Assembly (NCBI GenBank): GCA_032718475.1
Contig: JAUCBJ010001182.1
Span: 1-64,000 of the forward strand
Source: Nemertoderma westbladi
Taxonomy: Eukaryota > Xenacoelomorpha > Nemertodermatida > Nemertodermatidae
Reading direction: 5' to 3'
DNA length: 64,000 bases
Positions within the stretch are counted from its first letter, which is position 1. Each line of letters starts with the position of its first letter. The notes under the pieces are model-generated. The model had not been told where the DNA came from. It did no database searches and worked only from the letters and a program-made list of their open reading frames with translations. The position numbers and the translations under genes are program-made. Positions 13,923 through 24,842 of this stretch are shown piece by piece.

Positions 13923-15434
13923 AATTCCCTTAAATTTAACTTTTAAAGTTTTAAATAAATCATAAATGATAAACTATTGTTCCTCCTATACAACTATTGG
14001 AGGTGAACTCTATCTTTGGATACGGTACCGAATGATACAACAATAATATTTCCAATGATCACTGATGATGGAATTATGTGCGAATGCGAACCAGTTCTAA
14101 ATACCCTGTGTTATAATAGGGCGGATTATATAATTATATATAAAGCGCTGGATTTGAACAAAATTTTTCTCAATTAGTTCAAAATATAGAAAAATAAATA
14201 TAATTAATTATCTATATAAATATAAAACATCAACAACACAAATAATACATACAGTTTATCTCTCAACCGCCTATATACATGTTAGCCTACGGGTATCAAG
14301 TGCAATGTACGGTATAATCATACAATATAAACTTATAATGGATGGAAATTACCCCATGATAAATATCATTATGTTAGTTTTATTACAAATTAAATAATAA
14401 TAACTATTTGTTTGTACAATTTTTATGTAGCATGTCACCATATCACATTGAAGTCATTGAGAACTGGTTAATCTTTACAATAATTCAACCGGTTATGATT
14501 AGGATGCTGCCCATTTATCCCTACAGGCGAAAATTATTAATGATGACTAATATTATTCTATGACCACGAAAGATAAATTATTAGAGAAATCGGATTTTTC
14601 CTAATAAATTATTTATTTCCGATGGAACTATCAGTCAATCAAACAGTTATACTAAATTAAGTTACAATTATTTTTATTATCATTAGTTTTTCACTAACAA
14701 ACCGTGTCACCCCATGTCGAAGTAAATCAATTTATTTTTATATTATGTAAGAAAAGTTATCGTTGAACGATATAACTCGAACTTATAACACGAAAGACCA
14801 GAGGCAACCTGAAGGCTCATCTCCCTGATACCTGTAAGCCGGATGCCACACACTACTTCCGAAGTTACAAAACGTAACTGTCAACCAATCCCTTTTCTTC
14901 ACTCCCCCAGCTTCTCGTGGCGTGGCCAGGATCACATATACGAAATGTGGACTGGCTCAGCACGGGATATAACCTGGGGACGTTAGGACAATTCGTACCC
15001 GGAAATTTCGGACTCCTTCAGACATTTCGGATACAAATTATCCAGGTACGAATTGTCCCGAGACTTGCTGTCAGGCTATTAAATAATAAATATCATCTAT
15101 TGTTTATGTGGTAACCATGACGTCGTGTTGTAATGTCCGCTAATGGGACATTACATAATAATAATACACCAATACAATACTAAATGTACAGGCCATTACA
15201 ATACTGTAATGTCCTCTAAAATTGTAAAGTGCAAAATTACAACTCGCTGTTAATACTAACGGACAAGGCCAATTCACGGACAATTCAAGGACAAGTAGAC
15301 CTGGAAATACTAATTTACGTCCTCATTTCCTCGAATCTGTCAATACCATCATCTGCAGTAATGTGCTCAATCCTAATTTACTTGGCTGTCTTTAACCAAC
15401 TTCAACAGTAATCCCTCTTGATCTAGAAATAGGT
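13923..15434. other. AT-rich intergenic DNA with two small hairpins
   Basis: No gene seen. Two perfect or near-perfect inverted repeats are present: GGACAATTCGTACC at 14986-14999 pairs with 15045-15058, and GTAATGTCC at 15130-15138 pairs with GGACATTAC at 15146-15154. The last four bases (AGGT, 15431-15434) are the target duplication of the retrotransposon that follows. Confidence 0.6.
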
Positions 15435-15636
15435 TGTAGTGACCTAACATCACGAATTAATGGGTTAACATGAGAGCGGGATATTCAAACAGGGATATAT
15501 AGGACTACTACCTAGGCCTACTGTACTGCTGTACGATATACAGCTTACTGCGCTGTCAGATCAATTATCATATCTGCATATGCAATTATATCTGTTATCA
15601 ATGCTATAACTAATTTATTAATGAACGATCATTAAA
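15435..15636 (+). repeat. 5' LTR of CsRn1-like element
   Basis: 202 bp, starts TGTAGTGACC and ends CATTAAA. It is nearly identical to 39315-39515 and preceded by the AGGT target duplication. Confidence 0.95.
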
Positions 15637-15637
15637 G

Positions 15638-15654
15638 TGGTGACCCGGACGAGG
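15638..15654 (+). promoter_or_regulatory. primer-binding site, tRNA-Trp-like
   Basis: TGGTGACCCGGACGAGG, one base after the LTR. It resembles the complement of the animal tRNA-Trp 3' end (TGGTGACCCCGACGTG) with a few mismatches; tRNA-Trp priming is typical of CsRn1-type elements. Confidence 0.7.
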
Positions 15655-15722
15655 ACGCCAGAAACGATAAAAACGTGACTCTGTTGATGCTTTTCTGCTC
15701 TTATCGTTTATCATAACAAATA

Positions 15723-16946
15723 ATGACCGAAGCCAACGCAGTCGTACTGAAACTTCCTGCCTTCTGGTCCGCCGAACCTGATATTTGGTTCCTGCAAGCG
15801 GAATCTCAATTCGCGATTCGGAAAATCATATGTGATGCAACGAAATATCATTATGTTGTAGCCTCCCTGGACCAAGTTATCGCCTGCCGGGTCCGCGGCA
15901 TTATCTACAACCCGCCCGCCGATCAAAAGTATGAAACTCTTAAAGCTAAACTCGTTTCCTGTTACAGTTTAACACCCGAACAGAAGGCTTCTCGGCTCAC
16001 CAACCTCAGTGCGCTTGGAGATCGTAAACCATCCGAGCTCCTCGACTATATGTTGTCTCTCAATGATGATAAACCCCCGGATGAGCTTTTCCGCCGACAC
16101 TTTGTAGAACAACTCCCACAATATGTCCAAGATGCCATCATTGCTCTAGATTTTAATGACATTGTCGATCTTGCTAAGGTTGCTGACAAGGTAATAGAGC
16201 GGCGGCGCGATCAACCATCTATCAACGCTGTTAGCTTATCCAATTCCGCTAACACCCCATAAAGTGAGCCATTAAGCAATATTGGGAACACGAGGTTGAT
16301 TACCAATATCAACCTCGTGTCACCCCAACAAAGTGGGAAGGAGAAACATACGCACAATAGGGGTCAGGGGTTACACCCCTGACAGAGAGAGAATAGCAGG
16401 AGTGAGGGGAAACACTCCAAAGGGCGCCAACAAGGTTATTAGCCAATGGGGGGAAGGCACCGGCCAGGTACTGTAACAACGGCCAAACCGTGCAATATAT
16501 ATTACCAGTTATCATATTATTGTAGCCAGTTATCTCATTGTGTTAGTCGGTTAGCTAGGGTAGAACGGAGACTTCTAATACCGTCCCCGTCTACCGCCAT
16601 TATCTGTACATACTGTAGTACTTCAATTGCCATCTAACCTTATTGAACTATATCCATCTTAACGTTTATATTATACATACATCGGAGAACTAATAACATC
16701 AGAACTGTCAAACTCTGTTCACATACAAACGGCGGGGACGCGTAATTGGAACAACCGGATAAATCGGGGTCGACCGATCCCGTCACAAACGCTGCTGCTG
16801 CAACCCGTCGCCCCCCGCGGCGCGACCGTCCATCCACAAATGATGGATCCAAAGAGATTTGCTGGTACCATGCGAAGTTTGGCGACAAGGCGAAGAATTG
16901 CCATTCCCCGTGCATCCATTCGGGAAACTCCTCAACCAGCCACTAG
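15723..16946 (+). pseudogene. gag: gag of CsRn1-like element, interrupted by a solo LTR
   Basis: The capsid part starts with ATG at 15723 (MTEANAVVLKLPAFWSAEPD) and runs in frame to 16228, where a solo LTR was inserted. After the insertion (16788 onward) the same frame resumes at the duplicated AACGC and encodes a zinc finger of the form CWYH-x4-GDKAKNC-x2-PC, as in CsRn1 Gag. The frame closes at TAG 16944-16946. The capsid shows the W-x-aromatic and KYHYVVASL features of the UBN2/Gypsy Gag fold. Without the solo LTR it would be an intact Gag of roughly 220 residues. It overlaps the protease frame in -1 register. Confidence 0.88.
16229..16787 (+). repeat. solo LTR, relative of the 11.6 kb inner element
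   Basis: 559 bp beginning TGTTAGCTTATCC and ending CCCGTCACA, flanked by the 5 bp duplication AACGC (16224-16228 and 16788-16792). Read on the plus strand it aligns along its length to the minus strand of the LTRs at 25496-26036 and 36565-37105, sharing AACACCCCATAAAG, AAGCAATATTGGGA and CGGCGGGGACGCGT, but is clearly diverged. It therefore lies in the opposite orientation to the inner element and is an older or different subfamily copy reduced by LTR-LTR recombination. Confidence 0.9.
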
Positions 16947-16966
16947 TGGCGGCAAGTGTCGCTGGT
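16922..16966 (+). promoter_or_regulatory. -1 ribosomal frameshift signal between gag and pol
   Basis: The heptamer GGGAAAC (16922-16928) sits in the zero frame as G GGA AAC, the canonical X XXY YYZ pattern. After a 6 nt spacer, ACCAGC (16935-16940) can pair with GCTGGT (16961-16966), with an inner CAC/GTG extension. The gag stop TAG (16944-16946) lies inside the stem-loop, and the -1 frame leads straight into the protease. The pattern is seen directly; function is inferred. Confidence 0.75.
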
Positions 16967-17282
16967 CGAGAGAGCCGCCTTCTGTACGTCTGGGACCGAA
17001 ACTCTGGTACGCGTTTCCTCGTTGATTCTGGCGCCGATTTCAGTGTTTATCCTGCTTCCCCTCGTGAAAGGCGCTTAGGGAGATCCGTTGATTTCTTAAA
17101 CTCTGACTCTCTCACTGCCGCGAATGGCAGCAGCCCCATTGCGACTTATGGTACTCGTTTAATTCCACTTAATCTCAGATCCCGTCAGTTCTCATGGAAT
17201 TTTTTCCTCGCCAATGTAATGCAACCAAACTTGGGTGCTGATTTCTTCTGTAGTCAAGGAATCCTCATAGACCTCAAGAACC
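16929..17282 (+). pseudogene. pol: pol 5' part of CsRn1-like element: aspartic protease
   Basis: Open in the -1 frame relative to gag. The protease carries the catalytic FLVDSGADFSVYP motif (about 17025-17065) and a later GADFF element typical of retropepsins. The frame is cut at 17282, where the BEL/Pao element is inserted between two copies of GAACC, and resumes in register at 24843. This portion itself shows no stop. Confidence 0.85.
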
Positions 17283-17667
17283 TGTTGCAGCAGACCTCGT
17301 TCCCCCTCGTTTCCCCCCTTATTTATCGGTCTAAATCTTTATGACGTATTTATTATCAAGCAGCCATTTTGGCAACTTCCGGTTACTTACTTATGTCTCG
17401 GTGCTACCGGTAATTATTGTCTTTATGTGTATCACCTATCATCGTATTCATTTCATTATCATTAACTAACGTTAATGTAACTCAAGCAACTTAATAACAA
17501 TAATTACTGAAGCAATGTATACTATTTTTCTGCATACCCGTTAAACAATACCGTATATGGCAGGCGAGAATCGATTAGGCTGTTAGCAGTTAGTTCAATA
17601 CAGTAATATCCTGCCGTTTTGTCTGTCAGACTACGAGTCTGGCAGCCTGGGTCTCACGGATTCTACA
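17283..17667 (+). repeat. 5' LTR of BEL/Pao element
   Basis: 385 bp, TGTTGCAGCAG to GATTCTACA, matching 24453-24837 with one visible difference. Confidence 0.96.
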
Positions 17668-17669
17668 TA

Positions 17670-17690
17670 TGGTGCATTGGCCGGGAAACC
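17670..17690 (+). promoter_or_regulatory. primer-binding site, tRNA-Gly
   Basis: TGGTGCATTGGCCGGGAA matches the complement of the animal tRNA-Gly(GCC) 3' end (including CCA) two bases after the LTR. Confidence 0.85.
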
Positions 17691-17752
17691 GACGACGCGG
17701 TTGTCCCTTTTCCTGTCTCTGTACGTAGCGGATTTCGTAGATATTTTTACCT

Positions 17753-20325
17753 ATGGCGACTGGCAGCACAGGTGTCCACACCGGTAACGGTAGCGGTGTT
17801 GATTTGCCCACGGGGGCTATACTTAAACGTGCAGGCAGTGACGCTGACGGTAAACCTGCTGTCAACGGTGGCAGTCGGCTATGCGAAGATAATCCGCTAA
17901 TCGAGAACCATGAACCCGCACTGCAGGATTTTAACAGTGCTACACAAGACGACGATTTTGAAGATCCGATAGATGAGTTGGAATTCGATGTGACTTTCAC
18001 TAAGAAGGAACGTACCACAGCTCGAGGAAGAGTTACGAAGTGCATAAACCGCATTAATGCCACTATCGAGGGTCAAGGCAGCCGCTCTGTTCTCAAAGCC
18101 CTTCTAGAAATACTCATCGATCTTCAAGAAGAATGTACAGAAGTCCACAAGTCTTATATTCGGTCTGTTGCTCAATCCGGCTCTGTTACCGATCCAGTGG
18201 CTGACGACTCGTGGCTCCAGCTTATGTTACGAGCGGTGGCTGCATGTCGCGCGTCCGTTAACGATTACTTTATTTCCCGCAGTAGCGAAGCGAGTTCTAC
18301 TGCGAGTTCCCATCGAGTTGGAGGAACCCGAGCGTCGGGTTCTGCATCCGCGTTACTAAACTCGGTTCGCTCAACTTGACGGATCGCCAAGGAAAACGAA
18401 CTGAAGCTGCTTCAGTTTCAACGCGATACCGAACTAAGGAAAAAGGAACAGAGTTTAAGGGAGTCAGAACATCAGTTGGTGGAGGAGAAAGAACTTCGAC
18501 GACTTCAAAACGATGTAGAATCTTCGCGGTTATCCGTTGCTCTTGACGAGGATAATACTGGCGCTGCTGAACTCGATGATGACGATTTCCCTCGTTCTCA
18601 TATCAGTAATGCGGCTAGTTCAAGGGCCGGTCGCAGTCAGCTCATAGGTCGCGAGACCACCGAAGTCACTGCAGTACCAAGTTGTAATAATAACCGTGTT
18701 AGTTTTAATGTTACCAATTTAAATGACAATAATGTATTTTCTACTGGTATGTCTGAAAGCAATAATAATTCAATCAATTTATCGAATATCACTAGTGTAA
18801 ATATTTCAAGTGCTTCTGTAGGCGTTGGTGTCTCCAGCATATTTACCAGTGCGCCATTAGGTACCAGTACTAGAAATTATTGTAATAATTTTGTCGAACC
18901 GTTACCACATTCGTCTACATACTGTAGCATTTATAATGGTTTTTCGGCGCCATTTGGCCCCAATACGTCTTTGTGCGGGGAAAGGTTCACAAATGCTATT
19001 TCCCCCCCTGCACCCCCTACCACTTGGGCCTTGCACACTCCCCCCTTTGTTCCTCAGAGTGTTAATTTTCCCAGTGTTAACCCTTGTAGCCTATCCATGT
19101 CTGGTCTGGGGTCAATGTCCTTTCCCACTGGGTTTAATAACGGGTCGGCTGTTGGTGGGTCAGTTGGGTCACCTACTGTCCCATCCATTGCAACGGCCCC
19201 TAAATCCCCTCACGGTCAATCCACTATAGATAATTGGATTGATAGCGCTGAGTTAAGTGCTGCGACTTTACAAATGTCACATCAAACTATTCCACAACTT
19301 TCTACAGGGCCATATAATCCATGGTCGCAGGTTAACCTAGAACCTTTTGATGGTAACGCTGCTAAATGGCCTGGATTTATATCTAGTTTTAAAGCGTTAT
19401 ATCACGATACCGTTCCATCCCTCGCTTTAAAAATGGCTATTTTACAAAATTCGCTCACAGAGGAAGTGCGCGAAAGTGTGTCTAGTTTTTTAGATGACCC
19501 TAATTTATATTTTGATGCTCTAAAAGAATTAAGACGTATCTATGGCGATACGCATTTAGTTGCTAATGAGTCTAGCAAACGACTTAAAAACTTACCTGAA
19601 GTAAAAATGGGTAAAACACATTACGCCACTTTGAAAGAATTTTCAATAAAACTCAATGGTGCTATTAGCAGATTAAAACGATGCGGTTATACCGCCGACT
19701 TGTTTGCTAACAACAACATTGATGACGTCATGGCAAAATTACCTCCATCTTTTCATTATGAATGGAGTAAACGAGTTTTAGATAATCGTCCCCAACAACC
19801 ATCACTAGAACATCTAAATAGTTGGATTGCCATAAAACTAGAGCGCGCTAGAATTGCTGAAGGAAGTTTACAGGCGGCAAGTAGTAATAAACTCAATAAT
19901 TCGGAAAGGTTGGTTCAGTCAAATCAAAAGAATGTTACCAGCACGAATAAAAATAAAAATCAGATTTCTAGCAAAGGTCAAATTACTATACATACGCCTA
20001 CAATAGCAGCAATTCATGCGCCATCTAGTGGGGATACTTTAAATTCAAATAAAGTTGAAAATCAAAGCGTTTCAAAAACAAAAAAGAAAGTTTCTACTAA
20101 TTCAACTGCTATGGGTAGTGGTAAATTTACACCACAGAGCAGTGTTATTGAAACCAGCTGTGTGGTGTGTAATGGTAAACATGCTCTGATGAAGTGCAGT
20201 GTGTTTATCAGTATGGATCCTGAAGACCGTGGTGATGTAATTCGCAAACATAATTTGTGTTTTGCATGCGGTGTTCCTGGTCATTCTGCAGTTGATTGTA
20301 AAATTAAAGTTCCGTGTGATGTTTT
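17753..20325 (+). pseudogene. gag: gag region of BEL/Pao element, with in-frame TGA and a frameshift
   Basis: Starts at ATG 17753. The first 208 codons end at TGA 18377-18379, but the same frame continues unbroken from 18380, so this is a nonsense change or readthrough site rather than a gene boundary. Domains: an acidic N-terminal part, a charged coiled-coil stretch around 18380-18540, an Asn/Ser-rich linker (18660-19240), a DUF1759-type capsid core (about 19330-19860, from NPWSQVNLEPFDGNAAKWPG) and a zinc-knuckle region (CVVCNGKHALMKC then CFACGVPGHSAVDC, about 20160-20300). A one-base loss near 20320, inside the next Cys-x2-Cys, drops the frame into nonsense ending at 20518, while pol continues in the -1 register. 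In this family gag and pol are normally a single open frame. Confidence 0.9.
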
Positions 20326-23300
20326 AAGCGTCACCATACTCTCCTCCATAATGCACCCAGAGTGTTTACTGCAAAGAATTTTAGCAGTAAAGGTTACGAT
20401 TTTATTAAAAATTCTGACAGTGATAAGTCAAATTCCAAGCATGTGGGCACAGCATCGGTTTCAGCTGTTGCTGAACTTTCTAAAGTTGCTTTACAAATTG
20501 TTCCTGTATGCGTCATAGAACAATCGTCTGGTAAGATTTTAAACAATAAATTCGCATTTCTAGACCCAGGTTCTGAAACTTCACTTATAACATCTCGATT
20601 AGCTGAACAATTAGGCTTAAAAGGTCCTAATAAAATTGTACAATTTGGTAATTTTCAGGATGACGGTAAAGTTGGGTTTGCTTGTGAGAGTGAATTTGCT
20701 GTGTCACACTGTAAGGGTGGTCTGCAATATCGTATTCCCAAAGCTTGGATCGTACCTCGTATTAATGTTGGTCGACAATATTTCGACTGGCCAAATATGA
20801 AATCTTCATGGGCCCATCTTAAAGACTTAGACCTGCCCATCATAGATTCAGCCAATGTTGATATTTTATTAGGTGCTGATGTTTTCGATGTTATTTGGCC
20901 TCTTGAATTTCGAAAGGGACCATCTGGTTCACCAATTGCGGTTCGTACTAATTTTGGTTCGACTTGTACATCACGCGTCCCCCTTGTACCAATGTCTGAT
21001 ACAGAACAGCTTCAGGTATCGCACATTCGCATAACTCCTTTAGATACTGAAAGTAATTTAGCAGATTCTGAATTTCAGTTACTCGATTCTGTTAAGAGAT
21101 TCTGGACAACCGAATCATTTGGAGTAAGGCCTTGCAAGGCCCTTCCTATTGCGGCTGAAGAGTCTCGAGCTATAGAACTCTTAAATAAGAACACAAAATG
21201 TGTCAATAATCGCTATGTCACGAGTTTATTGTGGGCAGAGGATAATACCAAATTGCCAAATAATATTTCCTCTGCATATAAGCGTCTTCTTTCAGTAGAG
21301 AGGCGACTTAAACGTGAACCTGAGTTAGCTACAATCTATGAATCCACAATCAATGGTTATATAGAAAAGGGTTTCGCTGTTAAGGTTGATTCCAAGGATC
21401 TTAAAGGGCCAGTAGGTAAGACTTGGTATCTTCCACACCATCCAGTTGTCCACCCATGTAAGCCTGGGAAGGTGAGGCCGGTGTTTAATGCATCGGCCAG
21501 ACACAATGGTGTCTCCCTCAATGACAAACTTCTCAAGGGTCCTGATTTTTTAAACAGTCTTCAAGGCTGCCTTCTTAAGTTTAGGAAGAAGCCCATAGCA
21601 ATATCCGGAGATATAACGGCTATGTATCATCAAGTGATGGTGAAGAAAGAAGATCAGGATTTTCTTCGTTTTTTATGGGGAGGCCTTGAACGTCAAGGTC
21701 CTCCAACTGTCTATAAGATGGTTCGTGAATGCTTTGGATGCATCTCTTCAACGTGTTCGTGTATCTATGCACTCAATCGAACTGCATTGGATAATGAACA
21801 GCAGTATCCTGTTGCTTCTAAAAAGGTTCTTTCGCATTTCTATGCAGATAACTATTTTGATTCGTGTGATAGTGAGGAAGAAGCTATAACCCTTGTTAAG
21901 AATATGATTGATTTACTTTCTTTGGGAAGCTTTCCATTAGGACAATGGATGTCTTCATCAAAGAGAGTGCTATCAACTATACCTACTAAGCAGTTAGCAA
22001 ATCCATCAATCGACCTAGATCTTGATGAGCTTCCAATTGAGCGAGCCCTAGGTGTTCGTTGGGATTGTAGTAGAGATACCTTCGTATTCTTTACACAGCT
22101 TAAGGATAAGATACCGACAAAGAGGAATGTCCTGCGACAGGTGGCATCCATCTTTGATCCACTCGGTGTACTATCTCCCATTCTTTTAACCGCTAAAATC
22201 TTACTTCAGGATTGTTGGCGCCGTGAACTATCTTGGGATGAGAATCTTCATGATGATCTTAAAATTCGTTGGGAGGAATGGTTAAGTGATCTTTCCAACC
22301 TCCATAAGATAGAAATCCCACGTTGCTATTCATCATCTTTTAGTCCTGTAGTCAAATCGCAGCTGCATGTGTTTTCAGATGCGTCTGAAAAGGGGTTTGG
22401 TGCAGTTGCATATTTCCGTACTCTTCATTCCGATGATGCTATTGACATTAGTTTAGTCATGGCGAAATCTAGGAATGCTCCAGTCAAGCCCTTGACTGTA
22501 CCTCGGCTGGAACTGCAAGGCGCCGTCATGGCAACTCGCCTTGCTAGCTTGATTTGTGAGGAATTGTCATTGATAATTTCAGAAGTAATGTTTCATTTAG
22601 ATGCCAAGACTGTCCTTGGGTGGATAACTTCCTTAGCCTGTCGATATCATACCTTTGTAGCCCACAGAGTTGGTGAAATTCTGGATGTAACCACCCCTAG
22701 TCAGTGGAATTTCATACCAGGCGAACTTAATCCAGCAGATTATTGCAGTCGTCCAACTTCAATAGATCAGCTGATTGCTGAAGAGTCTTGGTTTCATGGT
22801 CCATTGTTTCTTTCTTTGCCAGAGAGTGAATGGCCCACCTTTAAATCTAATATCATTGTGCCAACTGTATATGATGTGGAGGTCAAGTCAGTCAACACTC
22901 TTCTTGTAACTGAAGTGGATAACGTTTTCTTAACTTTGATTTCCAAGATATCCGTATTACTACGTCTAAAGAGAATAACCTCCTGGGTATTTCGATTTGT
23001 GAGAAATTGTAAGAAGCGTAAGAGTGAGCGGGTCATTGGCCCCCTTTTGCCAAGAGAATTAAAAAACTCATTGGACTTTCTGATCAAAAGGGTTCAAGAA
23101 GATTCTTACCCCATTGAAGTGTGTAAACTTTCCCTAGGTGTTGCAATCCCAACTGATAGCAGCCTATTGACTCTAACCCCAATTCTTAATGAGTCTGGTT
23201 TGCTTGTCGTAGGTGGTAGGATTAGCAAATCTGATCTCTCCATATCAACTCGGCACCCAGTCATCTTACCTAAAGATGCCCATCTCACCAAGCTTATCAT

Positions 23301-24402
23301 TGAGGATGTCCATGATAATGTATTACATGAAGGTGTGGAGCAGACCCTAAATGCCCTCAGGCAATCTTTTTGGGTTCCTTCAGGTAGACTTTATGTGAAG
23401 AAGGTCTTAAATAAGTGCCTCGTCTGTAAGAAACGTCGTGTAAAGCCCGAAACACCACTGATGGCGGCACTGCCACGTCCTCGTCTTTCCCCCATGACTT
23501 ATACATTTGTAAATATTGGAATTGACTACATGGGTCCATTCTACACCAAGTTATTGCGTAGGTCCATGAAGCGTTATGTTCTTCTCACAACATGTCTCGT
23601 AACTCGCGCAGTTCATCTGGAGCTCGCCTATTCATTAGATACTAATTCTTTTCTGATGGCATTCCGTCGCATGATTGCTCGTCGTGGAAACCCATCAATT
23701 GTGTATAGCGATAATGGTTCGAATTTCACTTGTGGTGAAAAGGAACTTCGTCAATCTCTTGACAGTTGGAATCAAGAGGTTATTGTCGATGCATTATCTC
23801 AGAAGGGTATCAAGTGGTATTTCAACCCTCCATCAGGTCCTCACTTTGGAGGAAGTTGGGAACGACCAGTTCAGTCAGCTAAGAAAGCTCTTAAAATTGT
23901 TCTTGGTAATCAATTAGTTTCTGATGAACTCCTTATGACTGTCTTGGCTGAAGTTGAACGTCTTCTCAACAGTCGTCCTTTAACTCATGTCAGCGTGGAT
24001 CCAAATGACCCAGAAGCTCTAACACCTAATCATATACTGTTAGGTCGAGCAAATCCAAACCTCCCTCCTGGAATCTTTGACGACAAAGATATATGTTCTA
24101 AGAGTTTGTGGAAAGCTACTCAAGCCATCACCAGCCAATTCTGGCGGCGATGGATGAGAGAATATGTGCCTTCACTTATTGAACGCAGAGTGTGGCTCCA
24201 TGAGCGCCGCAATCTGAGTGTGAATGATATTGTGCTCGTGATTGAACCGAACACCCCACGTGGACAATGGCCACTAGGCAGAGTAGTAGAAACTTTTTCT
24301 GGTAGTGATGGCATTTTTAGGTCGGTTAAAGTTCGTATGAAAAACAAGGATTACACTCGGCCAGCTGTAAAACTATGCTTATTGGAGGAAGCACGTGAAT
24401 AG
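20326..24402 (+). CDS. pol: pol of BEL/Pao element: protease, RT, RNase H, integrase
   Basis: Long open frame (from about 20326; 1346 codons counted from the ATG at 20362, residues numbered from there). Protease motif FLDPGSETSLI (D68); reverse transcriptase with NASARHNGVSLND and KPIAISGDITAMYHQV, and the active-site box as YADN at 494-497 (the second Asp of YxDD is Asn, a variant I recall in some BEL elements); RNase H with VFSDASEKGFG (D673); integrase HHCC finger (HDNVLHEG to CLVCKKRR) and the catalytic triad at D1055 (GIDYMG), D1117 (YSDNGSNF) and E1167 (GGSWERPV), 49 residues between the last two; then the C-terminal domain with FWRRWMREYVPSL seen in BEL/Pao. The pol part is intact to TAG 24400-24402. 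Only the upstream gag lesions would stop its expression as a fusion. Confidence 0.93.
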   Translation, partial: KRHHTLLHNAPRVFTAKNFSSKGYDFIKNSDSDKSNSKHVGTASVSAVAELSKVALQIVPVCVIEQSSGKILNNKFAFLDPGSETSLITSRLAEQLGLKGPNKIVQFGNFQDDGKVGFACESEFAVSHCKGGLQYRIPKAWIVPRINVGRQYFDWPNMKSSWAHLKDLDLPIIDSANVDILLGADVFDVIWPLEFRKGPSGSPIAVRTNFGSTCTSRVPLVPMSDTEQLQVSHIRITPLDTESNLADSEFQLLDSVKRFWTTESFGVRPCKALPIAAEESRAIELLNKNTKCVNNRYVTSLLWAEDNTKLPNNISSAYKRLLSVERRLKREPELATIYESTINGYIEKGFAVKVDSKDLKGPVGKTWYLPHHPVVHPCKPGKVRPVFNASARHNGVSLNDKLLKGPDFLNSLQGCLLKFRKKPIAISGDITAMYHQVMVKKEDQDFLRFLWGGLERQGPPTVYKMVRECFGCISSTCSCIYALNRTALDNEQQYPVASKKVLSHFYADNYFDSCDSEEEAITLVKNMIDLLSLGSFPLGQWMSSSKRVLSTIPTKQLANPSIDLDLDELPIERALGVRWDCSRDTFVFFTQLKDKIPTKRNVLRQVASIFDPLGVLSPILLTAKILLQDCWRRELSWDENLHDDLKIRWEEWLSDLSNLHKIEIPRCYSSSFSPVVKSQLHVFSDASEKGFGAVAYFRTLHSDDAIDISLVMAKSRNAPVKPLTVPRLELQGAVMATRLASLICEELSLIISEVMFHLDAKTVLGWITSLACRYHTFVAHRVGEILDVTTPSQWNFIPGELNPADYCSRPTSIDQLIAEESWFHGPLFLSLPESEWPTFKSNIIVPTVYDVEVKSVNTLLVTEVDNVFLTLISKISVLLRLKRITSWVFRFVRNCKKRKSERVIGPLLPRELKNSLDFLIKRVQEDSYPIEVCKLSLGVAIPTDSSLLTLTPILNESGLLVVGGRISKSDLSISTRHPVILPKDAHLTKLIIEDVHDNVLHEGVEQTLNALRQSFWVPSGRLYVKKVLNKCLVCKKRRVKPETPLMAALPRPRLSPMTYTFVNIGIDYMGPFYTKLLRRSMKRYVLLTTCLVTRAVHLELAYSLDTNSFLMAFRRMIARRGNPSIVYSDNGSNFTCGEKELRQSLDSWNQEVIVDALSQKGIKWYFNPPSGPHFGGSWERPVQSAKKALKIVLGNQLVSDELLMTVLAEVERLLNSRPLTHVSVDPNDPEALTPNHILLGRANPNLPPGIFDDKDICSKSLWKATQAITSQFWRRWMREYVPSLIERRVWLHERRNLSVNDIVLVIEPNTPRGQWPLGRVVETFSGSDGIFRSVKVRMKNKDYTRPAVKLCLLEEARE

Positions 24403-24452
24403 TTTTTTTGTTATTTAGTAAAGTCCCAGTCGTCGGACTTTAGGGTCGGCTA

Positions 24453-24837
24453 TGTTGCAGCAGACCTCGTTCCCCCTCGTTTCCCCCCTTATTTATCGGT
24501 CTAAATCTTTATGACGTATTTATTATCAAGCAGCCATTTTGGCAACTTCCGGTTACTTACTTATGTCTCGGTGCTACTGGTAATTATTGTCTTTATGTGT
24601 ATCACCTATCATCGTATTCATTTCATTATCATTAACTAACGTTAATGTAACTCAAGCAACTTAATAACAATAATTACTGAAGCAATGTATACTATTTTTC
24701 TGCATACCCGTTAAACAATACCGTATATGGCAGGCGAGAATCGATTAGGCTGTTAGCAGTTAGTTCAATACAGTAATATCCTGCCGTTTTGTCTGTCAGA
24801 CTACGAGTCTGGCAGCCTGGGTCTCACGGATTCTACA
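24453..24837 (+). repeat. 3' LTR of BEL/Pao element
   Basis: 385 bp, followed by the GAACC duplication. The preceding AGGGTCGG tract is a weak candidate polypurine tract. Confidence 0.96.
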
Positions 24838-24842
24838 GAACC

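Larger units (their letters stand above)
17283..24837 (+). mobile_element. BEL/Pao LTR retrotransposon
   Basis: 7555 bp, inserted in the pol of the CsRn1-like element and flanked by the 5 bp duplication GAACC (17278-17282 and 24838-24842). The LTRs are 385 bp each and differ at one position by eye (CTACCGG versus CTACTGG), so insertion was recent. A primer site matching tRNA-Gly follows the 5' LTR. One gag-pol reading frame fills the interior, with a TGA at 18377-18379 and a single-base frameshift near 20320. It contains a zinc knuckle, aspartic protease, reverse transcriptase, RNase H, integrase and a BEL-type C-terminal domain in the order expected of BEL/Pao. Confidence 0.95.
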
